Below, one piece after another: positions 26,235 through 34,828 of a stretch of 64,000 bases of DNA (the first letter of the stretch is position 1; each line of letters starts with the position of its first letter). The notes beneath the pieces are model-generated. The model worked only from the letters and a program-made list of their open reading frames with translations, was not told where the DNA came from and did not search any database. This DNA comes from Arsenicitalea aurantiaca. GTDB taxonomy: Bacteria > Pseudomonadota > Alphaproteobacteria > Rhizobiales > Devosiaceae. The DNA lies in contig NZ_RZNJ01000001.1 of the NCBI RefSeq assembly GCF_003994485.1, positions 127,765 through 191,764 on the forward strand, in the 5' to 3' direction. Both the position numbers and the translations under genes were made by a program.

Positions 26235-26906
26235 CTACGGGTTGCTGTTCAGGCCGCCCAGTCCGTGCCCGCTAATCTCATTCCACGTAGCTCTTGCCAT
26301 CTTCATGTATCCAGGCTCGAGGCATCGCTCGATCACATAGTTCGGCACTTGGTAATGTGCAGCTAAGCTGCCGAGCGGCAAAGAGTGGGCAATGTCTCGA
26401 GCGCGAAATTCCATTGGGTACAGAAGCTCGAAAGCTGCGAGCTCTGCGAGAGCCTCAGACTGGATTTCAGATTTTGCGGGCTTGAGCGCTTCTAGCGTGT
26501 GATTGCGGATTAGTTCTTCAATCGTCTCGCTGCCCTGCGGGGAGAAATCGTCTTTTTCGTCGATGGCTATGTGGATCATCTCTTTGACGCTAATGAATCG
26601 GCGCCAGTAGAGATTCTGCTGGGGATCCGCGTCTTGATTACTGCGCACGTAAACATTGGCACGACCGTCGCTGTACCGCTCCATCATGCCTCGGATATGC
26701 TCGGCATCGAAGTCGACCAACACCTTGCTGATCTTCATGCGATAGACATCCTCGATGGCCCACTGAAGATCCTCAATCGAGACGGGAACTTGATCGGGCG
26801 CTAGCGAGTAGCGCCGTACGTGCTCCTGTAGAACTCGAACCTTCTCAAATGTGCCTTCGAACTTTTCCGACAGGACCCAAGTTGTACCATTCGACGAGTC
26901 CGTCAT
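26235..26906 (-). CDS. ImmA/IrrE-like protein with degenerate metallopeptidase motif
   Basis: A 223-residue soluble protein. FISVKEMIHIAIDEKDD near residue 104 sits where ImmA/IrrE peptidases carry HExxH, here reading K-E-M-I-H, so the first zinc ligand is missing. The downstream ELAAFELLYPMEFR resembles the family's N-x-F-A-A-x-L-L-M-P region, and LAAHYQVPNYVIERCLE resembles the adjacent HTH-like helix pair. ImmA/IrrE proteins cleave phage or ICE repressors. This one may be a non-catalytic binding version or a divergent subfamily. The start follows GGGAGAGGCC. The DNA is AT-richer than its surroundings. Confidence 0.55.
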   Translation of the reverse strand: MTDSSNGTTWVLSEKFEGTFEKVRVLQEHVRRYSLAPDQVPVSIEDLQWAIEDVYRMKISKVLVDFDAEHIRGMMERYSDGRANVYVRSNQDADPQQNLYWRRFISVKEMIHIAIDEKDDFSPQGSETIEELIRNHTLEALKPAKSEIQSEALAELAAFELLYPMEFRARDIAHSLPLGSLAAHYQVPNYVIERCLEPGYMKMARATWNEISGHGLGGLNSNP

Positions 26907-26925
26907 TGGCCTCTCCCAACGAATA

Positions 26926-26951
26926 AGGGCCTCAGAAATCTCTGAGGCCCT
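26926..26951 (-). terminator. Terminator hairpin between 26906 and 27002
   Basis: The perfect 11-bp stem AGGGCCTCAGA/TCTGAGGCCCT with loop AATC is followed on the minus strand by TATTC. It closes the small gene at 27002-27202. Confidence 0.75.
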
Positions 26952-27001
26952 ATTACCTAGATTAGCTCTGAGAGCTAGCCAGCAGCGCTGACGCTGTCAA
27001 G

Positions 27002-27202
27002 TTACGCGCGTCGAGAATCCTTGAAATCAAGAAGCTCGTGCTGCCCGGCATCCAGCGCTGCATACAGAGCGTTTACTTCTGAGCAGACGCGTTCCGTGGT
27101 GGCTTCATCGAGGTTGCGGACAAAAAACTTAACGTCCACAAGCCCTTCCGCTGCCAAGGCCTCAAAGCGGTTAGCCAGTTGGGTGCAGTGTGTTGTACTC
27201 AT
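27002..27202 (-). CDS. Unrecognised small protein, 66 residues
   Basis: ATG at 27202 follows AAAGGAGCTACGACC, a strong ribosome site. The product is acidic and helical (LANRFEALAAEGLVDVKFF, then DEATTERVCSEVNALYAAL), with no known motif. It has its own downstream terminator and lies in the AT-richer accessory part of the element. Confidence 0.6.
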   Translation of the reverse strand: MSTTHCTQLANRFEALAAEGLVDVKFFVRNLDEATTERVCSEVNALYAALDAGQHELLDFKDSRRA

Positions 27203-27599
27203 GGTCGTAGCTCCTTTCGCGAAGGAACGAATGCTGGCTTTGCATTGTTCCCCCCTCTCCCCTGAATATAATGTTAACAGGGTGGCATTCTTATGATGGC
27301 AGGCGTTGCGCTAGCCCGCAAAATGCACTCTGTCAACCAACTTGTCCGCAACGTATGCGCAATCATGGGTGTCGTCTAGAGCGTGCGGCAACTTGCCAGC
27401 GTTGTGATGAGTGCATACCACAGTCAGCACGCCGTCCCGGAACGTGAGGCAGACAAGGGCGAGAATTCCTCTGGAGCAACTCGAGAGAGCTGGCATGCTG
27501 CTGGCCTACATCACGATCCAGCTCATTAGCGTAAACACATCCGCTTGTTCTCTTTCTGTTCTAATTGTATGACTCGGCTCCTCGTGATGAGGAGCCCTG
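27203..27599 (-). other. 397-base region with no well-supported gene
   Basis: It is AT-rich near 27260-27300 (a plausible leftward promoter for 27202). A weak 61-codon frame on the minus strand (27311-27496, start near MPALSSCSRGILALVCLTF) lacks a good ribosome site. The right end holds the ribosome-site hairpin of the gene at 27600. Confidence 0.35.
27576..27596 (+). promoter_or_regulatory. Hairpin sequestering the ribosome site of the 27600 gene
   Basis: GGCTCCTC at 27576-27583 pairs perfectly with GAGGAGCC at 27589-27596 around a GTGAT loop. GAGGAG is the ribosome-binding site, five bases before the ATG at 27600, so the site is buried in an 8-bp stem. Confidence 0.55.
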
Positions 27600-28067
27600 A
27601 TGCCGCGGACGCTGAAGACATTGGAGGATGCCCGGGTGACCGGGCAGGAGCTGGTTGCGACCTGCCTCCAGCTCCAGTGCCGGCACCGCTGGCTCGTCGA
27701 TCTTCCCAAGGTGATCCACTATGTCGGCGGCGCGCATAGCCTCTGGCCAGTGCGCGGGCAGCGACACTTTTCCGAGCGCATGCGCTGTCCGGCCTGCAAC
27801 GGCAAGGGCGTGCACATCTGGATGGGCGTGCCCAAGACGCCGCAGCCGCTGATGGGCGGGCTTCCCTATGCGGTGGAGAATCGGGATGTCGGCAGTGAGG
27901 TACTGGTGAGCGTGCTGGCGAAGGTCGGCCACATCAGCGTGGCGCATGCGGCCTTTGAGGCGGCGGTGCTGGCTTATCCGGGTCGGCGGCTCTCGCTGAC
28001 GGAAGGCGCGTTCGTGTTGCGCGACAGTCGGCTTGTTGTGGTGCCGGGCGGGAAGAAAGGGGCTTAG
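27600..28067 (+). CDS. Unrecognised protein with a CxxC pair
   Basis: A 155-residue protein. An N-terminal half with CLQLQCRHRWLVDL is followed by CPACNGKGVHIWMG, resembling a small zinc ribbon (Cys pair in CPAC plus upstream Cys/His). The C-terminal half is amphipathic. Similar short proteins occur in alphaproteobacterial islands, but I can give no function. Its ribosome site lies in a perfect hairpin. The stop overlaps the convergent triple-HTH gene by 4 bases. Confidence 0.6.
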   Translation: MPRTLKTLEDARVTGQELVATCLQLQCRHRWLVDLPKVIHYVGGAHSLWPVRGQRHFSERMRCPACNGKGVHIWMGVPKTPQPLMGGLPYAVENRDVGSEVLVSVLAKVGHISVAHAAFEAAVLAYPGRRLSLTEGAFVLRDSRLVVVPGGKKGA

Positions 28068-28606
28068 CCGTCGCGTTCGGCGGTTTCGTCCTGCAAAAGA
28101 GCGTGCGCGCGGGAGATGACGACGCTGCCGGTCGTGCCAAGCGCCTTGGCGATCGCCGCGACCTTGCGACCTTTCCGCGTCCATTCGCGGATGATGCGAT
28201 CGGTCTCTTCGGTGTGAGTGAACCGACGGCGCGGATCGACATACTCGCGACCATTCTCGTGAGTGATGCCCTGCCCGGCAAGGATGCGCAGCCGCGTCCT
28301 GACTGTTTCGAACTTCATTTCGAGCTGCTCGGCGATCTCCCGAGTGGGCCGGCCCTTGCTCGCCGCCTTCAGCATCGCCCGATCCGTTTCGGGCGTATGC
28401 CGGTGGGCCCGTTTGTAGGCTGGGAAGCCTGCGGCATCCACCCAGCGGCGGACGGTTTGCTTGTCGATCCCGAGAGCCTCGGCGATCGCTTTCAGCGTGG
28501 CGCCGTCGGCGACCATGGCATGGATAATCGCGATCTGCTCCGGCGAGGCCGACATCGGCCTTTGCGAGTGAGGACGCCGAATGCGCTCAGGCTGCTCCAA
28601 TTTCAC
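28064..28606 (-). CDS. Protein with three tandem helix-turn-helix motifs
   Basis: A 180-residue basic protein with three spaced HTH segments of the Hin/resolvase-tail type. They are EQIAIIHAMVADGATLKAIA (near 22-41, continuing LGIDKQTVRRWV), KGRPTREIAEQLEMKFETVR (near 84-103) and RKVAAIAKALGTTGSVVISR (near 145-164). No catalytic domain is visible, so it is probably a sequence-specific DNA-binding protein. The GTG start at 28606 follows AGCGGGCGGC; an ATG at 28555 after AAAGGCCG is an alternative. It follows the 85-residue gene by 8 bases and so is in the yedK operon. Confidence 0.7.
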   Translation of the reverse strand: MKLEQPERIRRPHSQRPMSASPEQIAIIHAMVADGATLKAIAEALGIDKQTVRRWVDAAGFPAYKRAHRHTPETDRAMLKAASKGRPTREIAEQLEMKFETVRTRLRILAGQGITHENGREYVDPRRRFTHTEETDRIIREWTRKGRKVAAIAKALGTTGSVVISRAHALLQDETAERDG

Positions 28607-28614
28607 GCCGCCCG

Positions 28615-28872
28615 CTAGCCGTCTGGAAAGAGCAGGCGCGCGATGCGTGCCGTGCGCAGATCAGCCTCGAGCCTGTCGTTCTCAATGTCGGCTTTGATCT
28701 GATTTACTGCCACGCTGATCAGGGCGGGCCAGATCTCGGCGCGGTCCCAGCCGGCGGCTTCGGCAGCGGCAACGAGCTGCATCAGCCCCGGCTCGATCGC
28801 CTCCTCGCAGTCGAGCGCGCGATCGAGATGGCTCGCCGGACGCACGGGCGGCTTCACCTCAGGCCTCATCAT
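28615..28872 (-). CDS. Unrecognised small protein, 85 residues
   Basis: The start is a double ATG (28872 or 28869) after GGGGAAGG, overlapping the yedK end by about 14 bases. The product is helical and acidic (CEEAIEPGLMQLVAAAEAAG, then KADIENDRLEADLRTARIARL). It lies between yedK and the triple-HTH gene in a tight operon. No family is recognised. Confidence 0.6.
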   Translation of the reverse strand: MMRPEVKPPVRPASHLDRALDCEEAIEPGLMQLVAAAEAAGWDRAEIWPALISVAVNQIKADIENDRLEADLRTARIARLLFPDG

Positions 28873-29518
28873 CCTTCCTTCCCCTCGCCACGATTTGCAG
28901 AGCGCCATCGGGCAGCGGACGCTGCAGCTCGCGCGCGATTTCCCATGGCGCCGTCATCCACATGTCGAGTTCGTCGGACGTGGTGAGGATAACGGGCATG
29001 GCCTTGGGGTGGACGGCGCCCACCTCGGCATTGGGCTCGGAGGTGAGGAAGGCGAAGATATCGGCGTTGACCGCACCCTCCTTCGTCTTCCGCGTGCTGG
29101 TCCAGTTGGTCCAGATCCCGGCGAAGAAGGCGAGGGGCCGGCTCTCATCGAATGCGAACCATGCCGGCACCTTCTTGCCGTCGGGCAGGGTCTCGTATTC
29201 GGAGAAGCTCGAGAACGGCACGAGGCAGCGATTGCCTGGGCCCAGCCAGCGGCGCCAGTGGGGGCTCGTCGTGTTGCGGACATTGGTGACGCCGGGATCT
29301 ACGGTGCGGCCCTTCAGAACGAATTGCGGGCTGGGCATGCCCCAGCGGGCGAGGGTGAGCTCGCGCTCGCCCTCAACGGTCCGGACGATCGGCGCGGGAT
29401 AGTCCGGGAAGATCCCGGGCATGGGCGCCAGGTTGCCGATCCCGTCGATAACACGCGTCGCTTTGGCAAAATCGATGATGGCCTGGCGGCCCTTCGTCAT
29501 TGAATAGAGATTGCACAT
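28859..29518 (-). CDS. yedK: SOS response-associated peptidase / abasic-site crosslinker (YedK/HMCES)
   Basis: A 219-residue SRAP protein. Catalytic Cys2 (MCNLY) is exposed after Met removal, N79/R81 are in TNVRNTT, E107 is in SFSEYE and H170 is in VHPKAMPVIL. SRAP proteins form a thiazolidine crosslink with abasic sites in single-stranded DNA and shield them during replication. The usual NARAET motif is changed to NVRNTT, a mild deviation. Carriage on an element with its own primase fits protection of single-stranded replication intermediates (inference). Confidence 0.9.
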   Translation of the reverse strand: MCNLYSMTKGRQAIIDFAKATRVIDGIGNLAPMPGIFPDYPAPIVRTVEGERELTLARWGMPSPQFVLKGRTVDPGVTNVRNTTSPHWRRWLGPGNRCLVPFSSFSEYETLPDGKKVPAWFAFDESRPLAFFAGIWTNWTSTRKTKEGAVNADIFAFLTSEPNAEVGAVHPKAMPVILTTSDELDMWMTAPWEIARELQRPLPDGALQIVARGRKDDEA

Positions 29519-29554
29519 CTTCAGCTACACCCGTGAGCGCGATTGTCGCTCAGT

Positions 29555-30241
29555 TTAGCCGCCCCAAAGCGGCGCCCGCCAGCCGGCCTCGAGAGCCTCT
29601 AGCTCATCGCAAAACCAGCGCTCGCCAGCCGCCTCGTTGATCTTCGTTCGGGAATACCAATGCGACCATGGTGTGTGGTAGATCCGCTCACCGTCGCGGC
29701 TGATATTGCCCTTGATCGGACACCCATCCGGAGCCTCTTGCTCGGCAGCTTCCCACCGGCGAGCGCGAAGTTCCCATGCGGGCTCAGTTTCAGCCTGCCA
29801 GATGCCGACGTCCCGGGCTCGAGCTTGATCCTCGATCTCGTTGTAGATCGGAGAGTACCGCCGGAATGCCCAAGCCATACCCTGCGCCACCATCTGGGCG
29901 CCAATGTCGATCTCGCCGACGTGGCAAATAGCGAGCGTGCGTCCATAGTCATCCAGCCCCTGGCCGTCACAGTTGACCGGCCCAGCCGACACCAGCCGTT
30001 CCAGGGCATGGATCGCTTCTGTCCCGCAGTTCCAGTTGCGGCCGCTCCCTCTCGCGCAGGTTTGGCCCGCCTCCGGCGCGTCTATTCCGAAAATCCGGTA
30101 GGTCGTTTCGCCGATCTTGATCGTGTCGCCGTCAAGGATGCGGACGTCATTGCCGAAAGTGGGCGCCGCAGAGAGCGCCATGAGCGCAGCAGCAGCGCCA
30201 AGCAAATGCCAGCTTCCCCGCAATCCATCAGTGAAGATCAT
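29555..30241 (-). CDS. Exported thermonuclease family (staphylococcal nuclease-like) protein
   Basis: A 228-residue protein with an N-terminal hydrophobic signal (WHLLGAAAALMALSAAPTFG). The SNase domain follows from residue 32. Its catalytic set is complete: R49 and E57 in YRIFGIDAPE, and R101 in YGRTLAICHV. After residue 165 comes a Cys-containing extension (CPIKGNISRDGERIYHTPW, then YSRTKINEAAGERWF) typical of rhizobial exported nucleases. The ATG at 30241 overlaps the upstream stop as ATGA. It would hydrolyse DNA or RNA in the periplasm. Confidence 0.88.
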   Translation of the reverse strand: MIFTDGLRGSWHLLGAAAALMALSAAPTFGNDVRILDGDTIKIGETTYRIFGIDAPEAGQTCARGSGRNWNCGTEAIHALERLVSAGPVNCDGQGLDDYGRTLAICHVGEIDIGAQMVAQGMAWAFRRYSPIYNEIEDQARARDVGIWQAETEPAWELRARRWEAAEQEAPDGCPIKGNISRDGERIYHTPWSHWYSRTKINEAAGERWFCDELEALEAGWRAPLWGG

Positions 30242-32094
30242 GGCCTCGCCCTCCCCAAGTCGGCAAAGGCCCGGCGCGTGCCTTCCGTGTTCTCGAGCGT
30301 CAGGATCGCGCGTTGGCCGCTGGCATAGACCAGAGCCAGGTCGATCCATGGCTGGCTCTCGAGCATGGCCATACTTTCGGGATCGGCCATGTCCAACAGG
30401 AAGACGAAGCTGTTTTCCGCTTTTCTCGCTGACGCGCCCTGAAGCGGCTTCCCTTGAACCAGTTCCTCGCTCTTGAGAAGGATGCCCGGAAGTCCCGCTA
30501 TCGATCCTCCGGCAAAGGGTCGGGCAAATGCAAAGTCTACATCCACGGCAATTTCTTGCGAGACCTGAGTGCCAGAGGAGTGGCCGAAGGTGATCACGGC
30601 ACTCATGTCGCGTTCCGGAACTTCGACGGTCGCGATCAGCTGAGGCAGGCCGGATGCATCCGTACCCTGCGTCCACTGCACATTCCCGCCGATCGGAATA
30701 GCTCCGGTGGTTGAAGGTGGATCGGTGGCTTCCAAGAGCAGTGTCCGGCCGTTTTCCGAAACCGGGGCAGGGGTCAAATCGGGATCTGACGCTGCCGGCT
30801 CGTAAACGAAATTGATGCCCAGCGCCTCCAATTCGGATGGACTGAAGATGTGCATCTGACTAGGGGGCGTCCTAAGCATCACTGAAACCACTTCGGCCGC
30901 CACGCCGAAATCGGTCATCGCCTCAATGACGTCCGAGAGCTTCGCCTGCCCTGAAATCAGGTCGTTGCTCTCGTTCCACACCTGGTGCACGCCCAGCTCT
31001 CCGACGGCCATTCGCTGAGCGCCCGCCAGGAAGACGAACGCGCAAGCGGAGTAGCAGTAGAGCTCTTCGGGCACGATCGTGGTCATGCCGCGCTGGCGAA
31101 CCTCATGGGCAATTATCAGGGCTGGGTCGACCCCGCCGCCGTCGCTGTGCAGCATCAGGGTGTGCGCTTCGGGCCGAGCCCGCAGCGCTCGCAAGAATTC
31201 GAGCGGCGTGCTCTGCGTGATCGTACCGATGAGGGCGATCAGCCCCGGGCTGTCGTCGAAAACGGCAAAGCTGCCGATCATCTGATATTCAAATTCGGGA
31301 GTGGCCTCCGAAGCCTCGGCAACTGGCGCGATGGGTTCGGCAGAGACGACGTTTGGATTGTCGATAGCCTCGAATGCCTGCAGAAAGCGCGTCGGTAGAA
31401 AATGCGAGGCGATGAAGAGCGCCACGATCTGGGCGTCTTCGGCATAGGCGGGCTCCCAGGAAACAGAAAAGCCGACGCTCTCCTCGAGGGCATTGTGGAA
31501 CATGAGATAGAACTGACGGGCTCCCGTCGTTCCTGAAACGACAAACCGCGCGTCGCTATAGGTCGAATACGAGATCGATCGTTGGGGCGACGAGCGCGAG
31601 AGGCTGGCATACAGGTCGGCGAAGCTCTGTTCGCTGAAGGGCTTCCTTATCGTCTCTAGCGCAATCCCTCCATTCGGGAGGGAGTAGGACATGCCGCGGT
31701 CGGTCGGTGATGAGACAGTCAGCATCGCGGCCGGCATGAGCAGCTCGCTCTGGCTCCGCAAATCCTGCAGATAGTTGAAGCCAAACCGGCTCATTGCCTT
31801 TCTGGCCATCGCCGAAAGTAGTGCCGTCCCCTTTTCGTCCAGAACGCCCGTGCCGGGCATGCCCGCCTGGGCCTGAAATGCTGTCAGCGCACGGTAGGTG
31901 CTCGGTCCGAACTCGGCATCTATCAGCGCAGAATAGCGGCCGATGAGTGTGAGATTTTTCTGAAGCTCGATCCGTTCGTCTTCACTCAACCCGGAGAACC
32001 AGCCGCGGCTGAGCTGGAAATCAGCATGCGCGGGGAAGGTGACGCTGAGCGCGAAAAGCAAAGAGCATAGTGCGAGAACAAAGTGCCGTGTCAC
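30238..32094 (-). CDS. Periplasmic protein: peptidoglycan-binding plus ClpP-like domain
   Basis: A 618-residue exported protein. A signal peptide (LALCSLLFALSVTFPAHA) is followed by a peptidoglycan_binding_1-like segment (residues about 40-95: LIDAEFGPSTYRALTAFQAQ). A ClpP/crotonase-like fold lies around residues 285-420: LHSDGGGVDPALIIAHEVRQ, then YSACAFVFLAGAQRM with a possible nucleophilic serine, then GVHQVW. The C-terminal beta-rich domain is of unknown role. This matches the COG3904 type of predicted periplasmic proteins. The GTG start follows GGGGAGGGGCTCTACT. It is coupled to the exported nuclease as ATGA. Confidence 0.7.
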   Translation of the reverse strand: MTRHFVLALCSLLFALSVTFPAHADFQLSRGWFSGLSEDERIELQKNLTLIGRYSALIDAEFGPSTYRALTAFQAQAGMPGTGVLDEKGTALLSAMARKAMSRFGFNYLQDLRSQSELLMPAAMLTVSSPTDRGMSYSLPNGGIALETIRKPFSEQSFADLYASLSRSSPQRSISYSTYSDARFVVSGTTGARQFYLMFHNALEESVGFSVSWEPAYAEDAQIVALFIASHFLPTRFLQAFEAIDNPNVVSAEPIAPVAEASEATPEFEYQMIGSFAVFDDSPGLIALIGTITQSTPLEFLRALRARPEAHTLMLHSDGGGVDPALIIAHEVRQRGMTTIVPEELYCYSACAFVFLAGAQRMAVGELGVHQVWNESNDLISGQAKLSDVIEAMTDFGVAAEVVSVMLRTPPSQMHIFSPSELEALGINFVYEPAASDPDLTPAPVSENGRTLLLEATDPPSTTGAIPIGGNVQWTQGTDASGLPQLIATVEVPERDMSAVITFGHSSGTQVSQEIAVDVDFAFARPFAGGSIAGLPGILLKSEELVQGKPLQGASARKAENSFVFLLDMADPESMAMLESQPWIDLALVYASGQRAILTLENTEGTRRAFADLGRARP

Positions 32095-32215
32095 AGTAGA
32101 GCCCCTCCCCAGAAGCCGACCTTAAGGCGCAGCTTGGAAGAGCGGCAAGATCAATTGTCCGAATGTCCGATCTAAATCACGGCTGCGTAGAAGAGCAGTG
32201 CTGGCAGAGCGCCAT

Positions 32216-34828
32216 CTACAAGCCGCTGCCCGTGATAATCTCCACAAGATCGGGCTCTTCCCTGTCTGTCGTGGCTACTGCCCCGCCGATCGTGCCAGTG
32301 GCGGTGCGCGAAAGCACTTCCGCCAGCCTGCTTTCCTGGCGCGGCGTGATCCGGTTTTGTGGCGTCAGGAGGAGCTCGAATAGCTCGCGATCTCCCGACA
32401 CTGCATCCCGGATCAAGCCTTCGGCGCGATCCAGCGTCAGCCGCTCGAGGATCCGCTGCATACGCTGCGAAGCGAAATTCGCAGTGAGTAGCGAGGCGCC
32501 GCTCGTCCCGCGCCCCGCCTGGGCGCCCATGCGCGCGGCAAGCGTTCGCGCGATCATGCTGACGATCGAATTGGGCTCGCCTTCCATCACGCTGCCGACG
32601 CCGGGCAAGCGCCCCTGCATCGTCTCGAGCCTCGTCAATTCGTCGGCGATTGCCATGAAGAGTGTCCGCTCTTCAGGCGAGAGGATCTGGCTTGCGGCCG
32701 CGTTCAGGCGATCATTCGAAAGGGCGTTTTGCATCGCGCGGCCGGAGAGGACGGGGCTTCCGGTGTCGTCGAAATTTCCCGTGCGCGATCGAGCCATCAG
32801 CTCATCGATGAGGGCGCCCTTGAGGCCAAGAAGTGCCTGGCCAGATTTGTCGTTTGCGGCTTGCGCCAGGAGTTGAGCTGTTGCCTGCCGCGGGTCCGAC
32901 GCATCGACGATCGAGCGGATTTCCTCATGCGGCCTCGAGTTGGCAAACCGAAGGGGCGCCGACTGGCGGGAATTGAGCACAGCCGACGCTTCATCCACGC
33001 GCCGAAAGAAAGCGTCGGCAGCGTCCGGCGGCAAGATCATGCCGAGCTTGTCTCGCACCGCCCGGCTCGAGAGCTGAGCAACGGCCTGCTGGGCTTCGCG
33101 AATGCCGACGTCCGTGTTCGTCATCGCTGCCCGCACATTCGCCAGCGCCTCGTCGATCTGCGATCGGACGCCTTGGCGCACATAGGCGAGCTCTGCTTCC
33201 GACATGCCGGCGAGTCGCTCTGCAGCTAAGTCCCTCGGGATCCCCGGCTTCAGAAGGTCTTGCCCGAAGAGGAGGGCCTGACGCTGATCGATCGGCGTTG
33301 CGGCGGTTGCCAGCGCCTCGCCATAGCGAGGATTTGCGGTGCGCAGGGCCCCGCGGATGTCGCCCGCCAGGCCGCCCATGATGCGGCCGATGTCGGTCTG
33401 CCCGCCAAGCGCGCCCTGGCCGTCGCCACTCCTGGCCATCTGGTTGAGTGCGCGTGTGATGTAGTCGATCTGCCGAGTGTCGGGGAGGCGGGAAAATGTG
33501 ACGGTGCCGTCCTCGGCAAGATTGGCGAGGATCTGCTGAGACTGCACGCCTTCGCCAGCCATCATCCGGTTGGCAAGCGAGATCGTGCCGGGCGCGGCCC
33601 GTTCAACGCGGCCGAGAAGGCTTTCGAGCGTCCGGCCCGCCTCCGACGAATAGTCGATCGGCGATGCGTACGCGGCATCGTATGCTGAGCTGCGCGCGGG
33701 CTGACTTCCGGTTCGCAGCGCGGTCGACACGTTGGTGACGCCCAAGGGGCGCCCGAAGGTCGCATCCAGGCTTTGCCCGAGCTCGTCGACGCTCTGCTGG
33801 ACTGCCGTTTCCATATACTCGCGCGCTCTGATGGCCGGCACCCCCTGCGCAGGCGCCGACAACTGGCGGCGCAGTGCGTCACCACTTTCGGTCTCCCGTT
33901 CGCGCATGATGGCGTCGATCACCGGATCCCCATCGCGCACGGTCTGCTCAAGGGCCATCAGGCGGCGTTCGCCCGTGGATACCGCTGGCGAGAGATTGCC
34001 GATCGTGGGGGCGTTGAGCGCCGCAATTGCGGCTTCCGGATCTTCGACGAGGCCCCCAACGCGATTGCGGGCCCGTTGCATGGCCCCGGCTTCCGTAAAG
34101 GGGGCGATTTCACCCGCTGCGAGGCGGGAGGCCGCGGCGACGCCAGGCGTGCGCTTGGCGCCTTCCAGAGCCAGATAGGGGCCGGCGCCGCCCGCTACGC
34201 CGCCCGCCAGCGCGCCAACAGTGGCCGCGATCGGATTGTCGGGAGCAACACGATCGGCAACGTCCATCCCGGCAGCTGCACCAGCGCCCGCGGCGATTTC
34301 CGAAGCGAAGCCACGGACTGGTGCTTGAACGAATGGCCGCGTCAGCGTGTCACCGATCGCCCGCGTAAGCGGTGCGGCCGCACCCTGCATTGCGCGCCCG
34401 GCCGCGCCGACCGGGCCGATCGCGCCCGCTGCGCCGCCAGCGCCGGCGAAAACATGCTCCATGAGGCTTTCGGGAGCCATGTCGGGAGAGGCTGCGGTGA
34501 CGCCGGGAAGCGCGTTCAAGCCCCGATTGATGCTGATCGAGCCTCCAAACGGCTCCTCTATCGTGGGGATATCGAGGCCGGTGAGGGCATTGGCGCCGGC
34601 AACGCCCGCATTGATCGCACCGGTAAAGATGTCGACGGGCCAGCCGAGCCCCTGGGCTATCCCCTGGTTAAGGAAGGCCCCGAGGTGCGGCCGCTGGCTG
34701 GGCGTAGGCGAAGGGGCGCTCTCACTGTCGAGGACAAAGCCTGCCGGCGGGGTTATCGGCCCTGCGGCACCGCGCGGATCTGGCGCGTCCTCGTCCAGAA
34801 CGAAGCCTGCGGGGAGGGTGCTCGTCAT
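32216..34828 (-). CDS. Large virion/ejection-like protein of phage type
   Basis: An 870-residue alanine- and glycine-rich protein with two copies of a P-A-G-F-V-L-D motif at the N-terminus (LPAGFVLDEDAP, PPAGFVLDSESA). Glycine-rich amphipathic segments (residues about 120-220) and a long helical body follow. Motif type, size and its place after a second virion-like gene resemble internal ejection proteins of short-tailed phages. No lytic transglycosylase motif is seen. The start at 34828 overlaps the upstream stop as ATGA and follows GGAGCCCCTGC. The virion role is an inference from composition and order. Confidence 0.6.
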   Translation of the reverse strand: MTSTLPAGFVLDEDAPDPRGAAGPITPPAGFVLDSESAPSPTPSQRPHLGAFLNQGIAQGLGWPVDIFTGAINAGVAGANALTGLDIPTIEEPFGGSISINRGLNALPGVTAASPDMAPESLMEHVFAGAGGAAGAIGPVGAAGRAMQGAAAPLTRAIGDTLTRPFVQAPVRGFASEIAAGAGAAAGMDVADRVAPDNPIAATVGALAGGVAGGAGPYLALEGAKRTPGVAAASRLAAGEIAPFTEAGAMQRARNRVGGLVEDPEAAIAALNAPTIGNLSPAVSTGERRLMALEQTVRDGDPVIDAIMRERETESGDALRRQLSAPAQGVPAIRAREYMETAVQQSVDELGQSLDATFGRPLGVTNVSTALRTGSQPARSSAYDAAYASPIDYSSEAGRTLESLLGRVERAAPGTISLANRMMAGEGVQSQQILANLAEDGTVTFSRLPDTRQIDYITRALNQMARSGDGQGALGGQTDIGRIMGGLAGDIRGALRTANPRYGEALATAATPIDQRQALLFGQDLLKPGIPRDLAAERLAGMSEAELAYVRQGVRSQIDEALANVRAAMTNTDVGIREAQQAVAQLSSRAVRDKLGMILPPDAADAFFRRVDEASAVLNSRQSAPLRFANSRPHEEIRSIVDASDPRQATAQLLAQAANDKSGQALLGLKGALIDELMARSRTGNFDDTGSPVLSGRAMQNALSNDRLNAAASQILSPEERTLFMAIADELTRLETMQGRLPGVGSVMEGEPNSIVSMIARTLAARMGAQAGRGTSGASLLTANFASQRMQRILERLTLDRAEGLIRDAVSGDRELFELLLTPQNRITPRQESRLAEVLSRTATGTIGGAVATTDREEPDLVEIITGSGL

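Noticed and set aside
27311-27496. A 61-codon minus-strand frame
   Set aside because: No convincing ribosome site or conserved motif; kept only as a note in the intergenic entry.
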